Of a stretch of 20,706 bases of DNA, positions 1-9,309 are shown piece after piece. Positions within the stretch are counted from its first letter, which is position 1; every line of letters starts with the position of its first letter. Under the pieces are notes generated by a model that saw only the letters and a program-made list of their open reading frames with translations, had not been told where the DNA came from and searched no databases. Location of the stretch: the NCBI RefSeq assembly GCF_000330505.1, contig NW_004440263.1, forward strand, positions 92,916 to 113,621. Reading direction: 5' to 3'. The DNA is from Entamoeba invadens IP1. Taxonomy: Eukaryota; Evosea; Mastigamoebida; Endamoebidae. The translations under genes and the position numbers were made by a program.

Positions 1-1517
1 TTTTCGGGATATAAGGATATAAAATGATAATTGTTGATTACAAATTGGTTTGCACATTGTTGTTTCAAATGATGCAACTTGAAACTATAAATCTATTTAT
101 AACAAATCTTGAAATAACCAACTCAATTATCGTGTTTATTCAAATTTATATCAAGTATTTTCTTTGTTTTATCACAAACTTTTTTGTTTTGTAGCAAGTG
201 ACGTTGTTTTATGTAAGATTTAATTAGTACTTTTAATTAATTTAAACCATTTTATTGTTTAGCAATCTCCAAATAAAAAACACCAAAAATGTTTTTTGCA
301 TTTATTTTGTTAAAATAGTATTCATTAATTAAAAATTACTATAAATGTCTTTCGTTATTAAAACAATTGAACAAAACGGGGTAACCTTACTGTATTTATT
401 TTTTAAAATTCGAACAAAACGTTTATTTAAAAACACAAAACATAATTCGTTACAAAATCAATCGAATAAACAATACATTATAAATTATCTAATATTTTTA
501 ACTATAACTGTTAATAATATAATAAGTAACATTTGTTTGCCTATTTCTCATTGATCCATTGTCGTGGAATAACAGATAGTAGTTAATTTAAAATATTCTT
601 TAAAATTATCGATTTTAAAACAATAATTTTTATCGTATTTTTGTTATTTGGTATGTTTAAATAACATTATTTTAACATTATTGTCATTTAAATAATAATT
701 TATTATTTTATTATTATTATATTATTATTTTAGACTCTATATTATTAATGGTAAAATAATATTAGAAATATAGTTTGTTATCAATTCTAACACTCAAATA
801 ATTTAAATTGTTATCTATATAACAACTACATCAATTATATCACATGTAATCATTTTATTGATCATTCACTAAACCAGTGTGTTTCTGTTTATATAAATTA
901 TATGCTTATTTGTTTTGTTTTAAATTTGAACGATATGTTTTCAGTCAAAACGCGCTTTATTACAAACACTATGTATCTTCTATAATGATAATATAATAAA
1001 TAAGGTCATTATATCATTTTTATTATAATTATACATAAATTACAATATAGCTTTAATTACACAACATTGTTATATCAATGTGATCACTTATCACTTCGAT
1101 GACATCAAGTTGTAGTAAAGATATGATTGTTGATGTGTTATTGTGTCAAAATTATGTCTGTTGATTGTTATATTATATATAACATTTATAATTATAAAAC
1201 TATTATAAATAACACGATAAATTATTAATAATATATTAATTTATTTTATTATAAATTATAGTTAAAAGTGTCAACTTTGGTATATATCAGGATGTCTTTA
1301 CACTTGTGTTTTTCTTTGTTTTTGATTATCTCTATACATTTACTATAAGTTTTTTGTTTGTTGCCCCAAAATGCATAATTCGAAAATGAATAAACAGTCG
1401 CTGCAAAATAAACAATTGTTTACCAAATACAAATCTTTATATTCTAAATAGATTGCATAAAACACGTTTTGCCTTTTGTTTTTGTTTGAAAATGATAAAA
1501 TATTCAAATTACAAACA
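1..1517. other. AT-rich non-coding stretch
   Basis: Low-complexity A+T-rich sequence on both strands. Open frames here are short and of the length expected by chance at this composition (for example 345-554 on +, rich in N, I, K and F and without recognisable motifs). I see no RNA gene, promoter motif or conserved domain. The only structure worth recording is the imperfect TTA repeat near 700. Confidence 0.7.
692..732. repeat. imperfect TTA/TAA microsatellite
   Basis: About 40 bases made of interrupted TTA/ATT triplets. It is a simple-sequence repeat of the kind expected in AT-rich intergenic DNA; no function is inferred. Confidence 0.6.
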
Positions 1518-1628
1518 ATGAATTTATATCTTGCTTCCTCGAGAGTGACACGACGTGAAATTCAACAGATGGCCATAGAACCTCGTGGTGATCAAAGTTT
1601 ATACAAACGCTATTATTTTTATTGTTAA
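1518..1628 (+). CDS. small hypothetical ORF in a GC-rich pocket
   Basis: An ATG-started frame of 36 codons ends at TAA 1626-1628. Its middle part (about 1535-1605) is near 45% G+C by eye, in strong contrast to the desert around it, and the residues are charged and mixed (SSRVTRREIQQMAIEPRGDQ), unlike the N/I/K/F-rich chance frames nearby. That contrast is the evidence for coding. I do not recognise the protein. It may be a first exon, a remnant of a transposon gene or a chance frame; the opposite strand is also open over part of the pocket. No following exon or splice site could be fixed. Confidence 0.3.
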   Translation: MNLYLASSRVTRREIQQMAIEPRGDQSLYKRYYFYC

Positions 1629-2432
1629 AGTTTATTTTATAAAATTTACTCGATTTTGCGATTTTTGATACTTTTGAAAATGTATTTTAGATATTTTTTG
1701 TTTATTTTACACTTATTTTCTTTAAGATTTTTTTTCAAAGTCGGAACAAACAAAAGTGTCTTTTCGTTTGTAAAACACAATTTTTAGATTTTTGAATTTT
1801 ACAAATTTTACAAAAAAATCTATTTATTTCGCTTGTTATTGTTTTTGAGATCAATTGCATATTGAAATTTCAATACAACTCAAAGTCTATGTTTTATTTC
1901 CTTTTCTTTGTTATTTTATGATGCATTGATTTTGAATATTCCGGACCAGTATGTTTTATGTTACAGTTTGGTCTTTGTTATATTTTATAATTAATTTTAT
2001 TATCGAAATAAGTTGTGGTCATCTCAATAAAATTTTGATCTGACTTTTCCATTGAACCGTGGCTTGTTTCTAAAAAGATCAAGCAAAAAAAGTGAACCTT
2101 TGTTCATCCCAACTTCAACAAAATATTCACTTTTTTACCATAATTTATAACAATTTACCATAAAAATTTACTAGAGCCGTCGTTCCAGGGTGTCTAGCTT
2201 TTTTGAAAAAATTAAAGAAAAAAAGGTCACATTTACATTACAATTGACTAAGATTTTTTTTACAAATTTTGATTTTTCCCGTTTTCGAAGGGTTAATCAA
2301 AAAACATTTTTATAAAAATATCATTTTTTCAGCAACATAAAATTTTTTTTATTAAAGTATTTAAAAAATATATAACTATAGTTATTATTTTATTATTTTA
2401 ATTCAAATTTTCATTCACAAAACAATTATAAA
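1629..2432. other. AT-rich flank with a small GC-richer pocket
   Basis: Mostly AT-rich. The stretch 2036-2200 is less AT-rich and holds a 40-codon frame on + (ending near 2150) with no start and no recognised motif. At 2186-2198 lies CAGGGTGTCTAGC, which resembles the CAG-type ends of several DNA-transposon families. It sits about 240 bases beyond the 3' end of the E1 transposase, where an element end could be. No matching inverted copy was found on the other side, so no terminal repeat is claimed. Confidence 0.4.
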
Positions 2433-3990
2433 CTAACAAAACCAAATAGATGACTTATTTCTTTTTTCCCTCAAGTCGTTTTTTCTTTCAGAGACTGTCT
2501 CTAAAGAAAGACGCATTACTCGTTTAGGAGCTTCTTTTTCGACCATCGACTCTCCATGCAAATAATTTCTCATTGTTCGCGAGTACGCAACATCAACACA
2601 ACACACTCGGTACACACATAACGATCCACTTTCTTCACATTCATGTTTGACAAGAACACTTTGAAGAGCAATACCAACCTGTTTAAAGGCATTTAAGATG
2701 ATTTCTGGTCTTTCTTTGGCTTTCCACGAATCGTAAATTGACCCGAATCTTCTTTCGATGGTCAATTCTGCGAATGCGACTCTCACTTTGATGTAGTCGT
2801 CAAACAACTCATTCAATCCCTTTCCCGTATTTTTCTCAATTTTATCAAATTCCATTTGAAGTAATTCATTCTTTGATAAATGTTGTTTTATCGCTCCAAA
2901 TATTGAAATATCGGTTGGGTGAGGCGAGAAGTATGTGGTTTCAAAAAAACACTTCGACACCAAATTTCTTAAGTATATCAATTGCCGCATTATGTGCTTT
3001 GAAACCATCCATAATCAAAATCGTTTTTTTGTTTTTAATTTATTCATTTTCTCTTTAATGTTGGGTATTAAAACTTTTCAACTAAAATTTAAACAATTTC
3101 AAGTTCATAAAACGATTTTCCTGTGTTTTAATAATGGCGTAATCTATTAAAGAAGCGAGAGTATCCATGTCCAAAGTTACCCTGTTTATTAATATCAACA
3201 GTATTAGTGCCTTTCCATTTGCTAATATACACCCAAATTGTTATTATGTCGCCTCTTCCTGGTATTTTAATGTAAACCTCTTCACCAATCACACTTGAAA
3301 AACAGATAGATTTGCTTGTAGCATCAACAAACAAATCAAACCCGACTTCATCGAAATTATAATCCAAACCAGCTCGTTAACCATCTACACATTTTAAATA
3401 AAATCATGTAGGTGCTCTTCGATGGTTTCTTTTGTGATAATGGCTCTTGGAGCTTCTATTAATTCTCCCTTTTTGATTTCCAAACAACTCATCTTTTTAT
3501 TTTTTTTTCTGCTGTCTGTTTGGTTGTTAACGAATTCGTTTTTTTCATTTTGGTGTTGATATAATCTCTCACATTTGCTGGTTCGACAAGCTGGTTCGCA
3601 GTCTGCATTTTTTAACAAACATAACAATTTTATTTTGTTTTTTTATTTGTTTTGTTATTCTTTGTCGAGGAGTGACTGTCTTCCAGTTTCTTTCGTTTCT
3701 TTATTTTCTCTTACTTTTTTGAGTTGATGTCGAACACTCGAACTTCCTCCGAAATATTGAACAATGTCTTCTCCCCATCCTTTTCTCCACCCGACATCCC
3801 CAAGTTTTTCAGCTGTGAGTTTGATTTGTTCAAAAAGTGAATTTTGAGTGTTGACATCTGCTTCGATATCTTTGAAAATTGATAAGTAATCTTGATATAA
3901 TATAAGTCGGGTGGAGAGTCGAGTGTAGTCACATTTGATTAGTGGGAGTTTTGGAACTTCCTTGCGTTTTTCAACGTATTTTTTGCTCAT
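2433..3990 (-). pseudogene. pogo/Tigger-like transposase pseudogene (E1)
   Basis: Remnant of a DDE_1-type transposase that would have bound element ends and cut and pasted the element. Read from 3990 leftward: an N-terminal basic region ending in TGRQSLLDKE (3990-3655, ATG start, stop TAA 3655-3657); a helix-turn-helix-like block VRDYINTKMKKTNSLTTKQT (ATG 3608, TGA 3489-3491); a block with APRAIITKETIEEHL (about 3490-3394); the first catalytic Asp in NFDEVGFD (about 3350) with an in-frame TAA at 3377-3379 just before it; the second Asp in LIMDGFKAH (about 3010); and the third Asp in PTDISIFG. The C-terminal 155 codons (about 2900-2433) are open, including YDSWKAKERPEIILNAFKQ, a helix typical of the family. 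At least five frame changes occur, several at A/T runs (3500-3508, 3024-3030, 2943-2949). The coding sequence is clearly dead. The family call is from motif order and is strong; the element ends are not known. Confidence 0.85.
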
Positions 3991-5027
3991 TCTTTGAATA
4001 TAAAGGTTTTTAGAGAAACAAAAAATGATTATAGATGATTATAACGTTTTTATTATATATTTATTAGTTAAAAAAAATTATTAACATTGTTTGAATTTAC
4101 TTTTTAATTTAAAATGTTTAACTTATTTAAAATGCCTTGTTGTCAATAAAACTCGTAATATATTTATTGGAACAGTAATGTTGATTTATTACTGTATTCT
4201 TTGTTATGTTTTGATTGTTTATATGTAATATATGTGATCTTTAATCTTAAAGAATAAAGTTTATGAACACCATTATATTATTGTCATTATTCTTTTTTTG
4301 TATAATATTTTTAATAATTATAACTAAATATTTATAATAAAATTTTTATTGTTTTTCTTAATAAAATTGAAAAACAGTGATTGAACAAAATAAGTTGTTG
4401 TTTCTCTACACTATCATTTTAAGGAATCAAACTTTGAAAGAGAGAACGTTTTCATTCTTATTTTTGTACACGTGTGGGTTGAATTTTAAAACGAATAAGA
4501 TGATTATTTTCTCAACAAGAAGTCATTTTTACACCCGCACCCAACAACTTATTTGATATAAAACAGTTTCACGATACAATAGTTATATAAATTTGTGCAC
4601 ATTACAATGTTAATAAAATTATAACATACTATTTTTTTTAATTTACTGTCGTATTTCGCCATTATGATTAAACAAATTTTTATCGATAAGAAAATAATGG
4701 TTCAATTTTATCCTCTCTGTAATAAAAACCGTCTGTTAAGAATTGTAATTGACCCGTCACACAAAGACTGGTAATAAAAAGACAAAAAATTGTTATATTT
4801 CAATTTCAAATCAAAACATTTCAAAATCGGTTAGTAGTTTTTTCTTCTGTTTTATTGGCTGTTTTTTTAATCAAAGACTGTATTGAATTTTTATTGTTTG
4901 TCCCATTTAATCACAAAAAAAATCGAAATATCAAGGGTTATCAACAAAAATAATAACAAATAAATTAAGTGAATTATGTTATACATTTGGTTTCAAAAGA
5001 AGTTCTACCAATTTCTTTTATGGGTTA
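3991..5027. other. AT-rich stretch upstream of E1
   Basis: No gene-like frame is supported. A slightly GC-richer pocket at 4435-4560 contains the octamer ACACGTGT (4468-4475) and a C-rich patch, ACACCCGCACCCAAC, near 4530. If E1 had a terminal repeat on this side it should lie here, but I found no inverted match to the left flank. Confidence 0.5.
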
Positions 5028-5240
5028 ATGGATTTTGACCACTTTATGGACCCACTATATGTTGAAACCGTTTCACGATGTTTTTTCGTTGAGTTTGGCT
5101 CGAGCAATTATAACTAAAGAAGATGTACAAAGTTGTTATCAGTGTGTTTTTCTTAGTTTTGCATCTCCAAACAATCAAAATGCAATTTTGGCAGATTTAT
5201 CTACCCGGCGGATAAAAGCGTTGCAATACCAATCATAAGC
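5028..5240 (+). pseudogene. decayed coding block, unidentified (copy 1)
   Basis: Two overlapping frames look protein-like. The first starts at ATG 5028 and runs 29 codons (begins MDFDHFMDPLYVETVS) to TAA 5115-5117. The second is open from 5035 to 5238 and contains RAIITKED and ends RRIKALQYQS. A single frame change between them would join a plausible protein, but this is inference. The ending resembles the block at about 5565-5590 (KKALHYHS). RAIITKE is also found in transposase E1 at 3427-3447 with different codons. I do not recognise a family; a fragment of a mobile-element gene is possible. Confidence 0.3.
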
Positions 5241-5402
5241 AATTCAATTAATTGTTTTATCCTCGTTTTTGTTTTGCCTCAAATAAAAAACATGAAAAAA
5301 TACAAAAATTTTAAATTGATGCATATATTTTTTACCAAAGCAAAGCAACCATAACACGCAAACTCAATCATAATGCCAAGATTTTCCTAAAAGAAAAAAA
5401 AT

Positions 5403-5640
5403 ATGGTCTTTGTTCACAGCAAACAATTACTTCTTAAACCTCTTTTCAATAAAAACACGCATGACATCCCCAGTATGTTGTTTGTTATCACCAAAAAGTT
5501 ATGGATGGCGCACTGCAGGCTAGCATGATAAAGCCTCCCCTTCGTTTTTAATATTAACCTGCACGGCGGAAAAAAGGCGCTGCATTACCATTCACGTGTT
5601 TTTTATATTTTTTATATTAAATTGTGTTGGTTTTTATAAA
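5403..5640 (+). pseudogene. decayed coding block, unidentified (copy 2)
   Basis: An ATG at 5403 opens a 41-codon frame (begins MVFVHSKQLLLKPLF, contains MLFVITKKLWMAHCRLA) that ends in a double stop TGA TAA at 5526-5531. The same frame then stays open through LHGGKKALHYHS (about 5560-5594) to about 5640. The region is clearly richer in G+C than its surroundings. Both this block and 5028-5240 have LKP near the start and KAL-x-Y-x-S near the end at similar spacing, so they may be diverged copies. The function is unknown. Confidence 0.3.
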
Positions 5641-5869
5641 AAATACAACACAAAATCAGTTTTGCCTCAAAAAGTCAAGTTTTTGAGCATTTCAGAAAAA
5701 ACACTGAAAATCTAAATGGACACATGGAAAGTCTTTTTACCGCTGCAAACGTTTTAATTCAAAACACTCGTCTTATTTCCATTTTCTTTATTATTTTTCA
5801 TGTTTTGCTTCAATTTTCGTGATTATTTTAAAAGGGAGTGAAAAAATAAAACGAGTTGTTTATCGTTTG

Positions 5870-6142
5870 TTAAAAGGCGAATCTAAAAACGAATGGGAGT
5901 GGAGACACCAAACTACTTGACCTGTAACAATTCAATATGTCTTTTATCAATTTGGCCACAAAATGCAGTTTTGAACGAATGAGGAATCCGTTCGTAGGGG
6001 GTGTGAAATTAAGGTGCACTTGTGGGGTTTCGATTTTAAGTTTTCGTATTTTTGCAAAAAAATGCAAATTTGTGTTAAAAAAAATAATTAAAAATGAGCA
6101 AACCTCGTTTTTTGAATCATATCGATGAATGTTTGAAAACAT
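5870..6142 (-). CDS. possible ORF, coding strand uncertain
   Basis: An ATG-started frame of 90 codons on the minus strand (contains KIETPQVHLNFTPPTNGFL) occupies an island of higher G+C. An ATG-started frame of 63 codons on the plus strand (5937-6128, contains FERMRNPFVGGVKLRCTCG) covers much of the same sequence. Only one of them, at most, is likely to be real, and I cannot decide which: neither has a recognised domain. The plus frame has the more varied residues; the minus frame is longer. It could also be a remnant like the others in this window. Confidence 0.25.
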   Translation of the reverse strand: MFSNIHRYDSKNEVCSFLIIFFNTNLHFFAKIRKLKIETPQVHLNFTPPTNGFLIRSKLHFVAKLIKDILNCYRSSSLVSPLPFVFRFAF

Positions 6143-7435
6143 AACTATTCAAAAAATTAAACTACATATAAAAAACTATTGTTTTGACTAAAGAGTGGGG
6201 AGATAATTACACCACAATTTTTTATAATTCTTTTTATTTGAAATAAATTTCTTTTTTATTTATAAAACAAATTTGATAAAAACAGTGTTTTTGTTTGATT
6301 TTGGAAAAGCTATTATACAAGTTTTACTATTTTAATGAGTCTTTACTATATTTATGAAGTACTATTATATCTCATTTCCCCCAACTTTCATTTTCATATT
6401 TTTATATATACATAATAATAATTGAACATTTTGAGTTATATATTAAAAATTACATTAAAAATTATAATTGTTATATTACAATTCAAAGCAATTGTTATTA
6501 AATGATTTGTGGTTTTTGGTAATTATATTTATATTATTTTAAAAATGTATTATGATTATAAAATTTATTTTAAGTTACCACATACTAATAATATTTTTTT
6601 AATTTACAGATTTTTTCTTCTTTTATCCAAATTATTGTGTTTTTTACTTCCAGAGCATGGAAAAAAAAGTCGGGTCATTAAAAGTTTCTCTTTCTTCCTT
6701 TTTTGGTGTTTTTTATTCAAAAATAAAAAAAAATGATTCAAGTTTGATTTAAAATGAACTATTAATGAACAAAAATAACCCGGGTTTTTACGTACTTTTA
6801 ACTTAATATTACAGTGTTTCGAATTTGTGTTTATTCTAAAAACAAAAATACTATTACAGAAACGATATATATAGTTTATTGATTTAAACTATATTTTTAA
6901 GTGTAATAGTTTGTAATTAAAAACTATTTTTGCTATTGTTGAAAAATATATCAGAATCACGTCATATACAAATGATTAAAAAGATATTTTCTTACATATT
7001 GAATTAATATTGGATAAACATAATTATAAATAATCAACAAAAAATTTATTAGTTGGTTATTTAAAAACATTTTATTGTTCTATTTTTAAAAATCAAACTA
7101 TAGAAGTATTGAACTTTTCGTTTATAATATACAAACTTTATGTTCATGAAGTAATATTTACTTTGTGAATTAAGTGGTACGACGAATAGTTATACCACAT
7201 CAATTATATGTAGTTAATTTATTTGTCTTTGGTTCAATTACACATTCTATTTTTATTGAGATAAAACACAATTTATATATTTCATATCACAACTTCAATA
7301 AACTTTTGTTTTTATTTTTTTATAACAATATCAATTCGTTGGCCAAAGTCAATATGCTCTATTTTAAGTTTTACAAACTTATTTTTTAACAAATAACATA
7401 ATCTTTCATTTGGTTTATAAAAATTTTGTTTGACA
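6143..7435. other. AT-rich non-coding stretch
   Basis: Strongly AT-rich with only chance-length frames (for example 6509-6736 and 7174-7389 on +, F/I/L/K-rich and without motifs). A weak 9-bp inverted repeat (TATAGTTTA ... TAAACTATA) lies near 6870-6895. Nothing else is supported. Confidence 0.6.
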
Positions 7436-7599
7436 CTAAAATGAAATACAAATTTTTCTTTGACTAACACAATCAATATTTTTTTGTTGTTTGAAATAAT
7501 GTTTTGTTTTTTTCAAAAAAAACAAAAAACGACCTACCTTTAAGAGTTTCTTGAGGATAAGGTGTATTCTCGGAATCAAAGCTATCCTTATTAAAAAAT

Positions 7600-7613
7600 A
7601 TTTTTCTGAGGAT
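7600..7613 (+). repeat. repeat word ATTTTTCTGAGGAT, outer left copy
   Basis: ATTTTTCTGAGGAT is matched exactly, in inverted orientation, at 9042-9055, 1.4 kb away. Read in frame it gives FSED. Confidence 0.4.
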
Positions 7614-8160
7614 ACAAAAATCAAATCCATAAGGTTCAGTTCCCCATAAGGCCCACTCTCATAACTCAAGTTATAATTTACACTTAATATTTCGAGTCAA
7701 AGTTTGAATTATAAATGATGGTAATAATTTGTCATAAATGCCAAAAGATTAAATACAATCAAAAAATCGCCACAATAATCAGTAAACAAAAACAATAATT
7801 ATATCTCTCGAACTTGAGACGGGAAATAAAAAAATGTGAATAAAACTTGTTCATATTATGATTATAAACTTATTGAGATTTTTTCCGAATCCGTTTTAAT
7901 AACAAAACGATTGAAATTTACGTTTTAATTGATAATTGTTTTTTTAATCAAAATGAAAATTGAAAAAGTCGAAAACACTGATTTAATAAAATTACAATTT
8001 TAAAAATAACAAATTTATAAATAACTTTGTAATTTTTGCAATTATTCAAATTTATTGTAATAACAAAGTTAATCATATTGTGTATATTTGAATTGAATGT
8101 TTCATTTTGATATTAACTTGTCTTTTAAACAAATATTCAGTTCCTAGGATGCAATTATTT

Positions 8161-8170
8161 TCTGAGGATG
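8161..8170 (+). repeat. repeat word TCTGAGGATG, inner left copy
   Basis: The 10-mer TCTGAGGATG is matched by its reverse complement at 8312-8321, so the two form an inverted pair about 160 bp across. Confidence 0.4.
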
Positions 8171-8307
8171 ACAGAAATAGAAAGTTTACACTTTTACATT
8201 TGTCTGAAATGTATATTAAGTAAGTTACTATTTTTGAATATGGGAACACGTCATTTCACTTTTTAGATGTTTAAGTCCGTGTTGATAATGTCTGTTTGTT
8301 ACACGAC

Positions 8308-8321
8308 TTACCATCCTCAGA
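8308..8321 (-). repeat. repeat word TTACCATCCTCAGA, inner right copy
   Basis: TTACCATCCTCAGA occurs exactly again, in the same orientation, at 9037-9050. On the minus strand it reads (I/F)SEDGK in both places. Confidence 0.45.
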
Positions 8322-9036
8322 GATATGTATAGCACTGCCACTGTTGATTTAAAATTATTATTTGACATCGTATTTTAAAAGACATTTAAAAAGTGGGTTT
8401 TGTTAATTGATTATGTCAAAAATCGTCAAAACACAACGAAAACTCAAAGTAATATATAAAATTGATTATTAAATTAAAGATTCATTTGTCGAAAAATAAT
8501 ATTGTAATGCAGTTTCTTGTGTATATATGTTTCGAAAAATAAATAAACCCGTTTAAAACAAAAATAATTTTATTTTACAAATTTGTTCATTTATCAATCG
8601 TTGTTTTATCGATCTTCAAAACATCACATTTTGAATTTACGCAAATACATAAATTGTCATCACATAAAGTATACGTTATTAATATATTATTTGCTAGCAA
8701 TTTTTATTGTTTGAAATATCATGAATTGATTTATAATAAATTATTTTTGTGAAAAAGATTAAAAAATGTTCGATTAATTTGTTTTGTGATTTTGATTAAA
8801 AAATCAACTTTTTCGATAAATTAAATTAATTTTTATTGTTTTCATATAAACCAAAGTTAGTCTAGTGGTAAATCAAAAAATAGAAGTAGATTATTTTTTT
8901 GTAAAAATCAACTGAAAGAATCATCTTTCAAAAAATCCATAAATAGCATTTTTAAAGAAAATCATGTGTTTCAAAATATACCTTTTATATCTTAGGCAAA
9001 AAAAATCTAACTTGAAAGAAATTTTGTTTAAGATAT

Positions 9037-9055
9037 TTACCATCCTCAGAAAAAT
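9037..9055 (-). repeat. repeat word, outer right copy
   Basis: This copy holds both the 14-mer shared directly with 8308-8321 (9037-9050) and the 14-mer shared inverted with 7600-7613 (9042-9055), linking the set of four. Confidence 0.45.
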
Positions 9056-9273
9056 TAACAATCCTCGTGAATCCCTTTTAATTTTGATTTGGGGAGGACT
9101 GCTATACGTTCTAGATTAAATAAATGATTTGCACCAACAATACTATTTTGAATGCAAACAAAGGGTGTTAAATGATAAAGTTAGATTTGATTTTTAATAA
9201 CTTGAAAACAATTTATCAAACCAAGATTGACCAATTTTCTTTCGCCTGCCAAAAAATCGGTAAGCTAATTGTG

Positions 9274-9289
9274 GCTGACACGTGTCAGC
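9274..9289. promoter_or_regulatory. perfect 16-bp palindrome with CACGTG core
   Basis: GCTGACACGTGTCAGC is identical to its reverse complement with no spacer. It lies in a GC-richer pocket (9240-9310) of an AT-rich region. A CACGTG core is the classic E-box/G-box bound by basic helix-loop-helix and bZIP dimers, so a protein-binding site is possible; a spontaneous palindrome or element centre cannot be excluded. No gene is adjacent. Confidence 0.4.
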
Positions 9290-9309
9290 GGATGAAAATA
9301 GGACAAAGC

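Larger units (their letters stand above)
7436..9120. other. AT-rich stretch with scattered GC-richer pockets
   Basis: Pockets at 7540-7680, 8140-8340 and 9035-9110 are less AT-rich and each carries the word TCTGAGGAT or its complement. Frames through the pockets are protein-like but short: for example on minus near 7600, DSFDSENTPYPQETLKG; on + at about 8151-8218, FSEDDRNRKFTLLHLSEMY. The minus frame 7436-7669 overlaps the first in another phase. None is long enough to be called a gene. They may be the last traces of repeated elements. Confidence 0.4.

Noticed and set aside
345..554. ORFs of 60-77 codons in AT-rich stretches (also 6509-6736, 7174-7389, 10877-11093, 12614-12966, 13299-13508, 14933-15118, 19025-19207)
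   Set aside because: Their length is within chance expectation at this base composition, several start on TTG, and their residues are mostly F, I, L, K, N and Y with no motif.
3394..3627. The first half of the frame at 3627-3394 (CEPACRTSKCERLYQHQNEK) as a Cys-rich protein
   Set aside because: The neighbouring frame from ATG 3608 gives a helix-turn-helix-like VRDYINTKMKKTNSLTTKQT, which fits the transposase family; the Cys-rich reading is an out-of-frame shadow.
8220..8266. A 47-nt GTAAGT...TTTTTAG segment that could be a canonical intron after a short protein-like frame
   Set aside because: The frame before it is only 44 codons, stops follow at once after splicing, and it conflicts with the GTTTGT style seen in E2. 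At this composition a chance match is likely.
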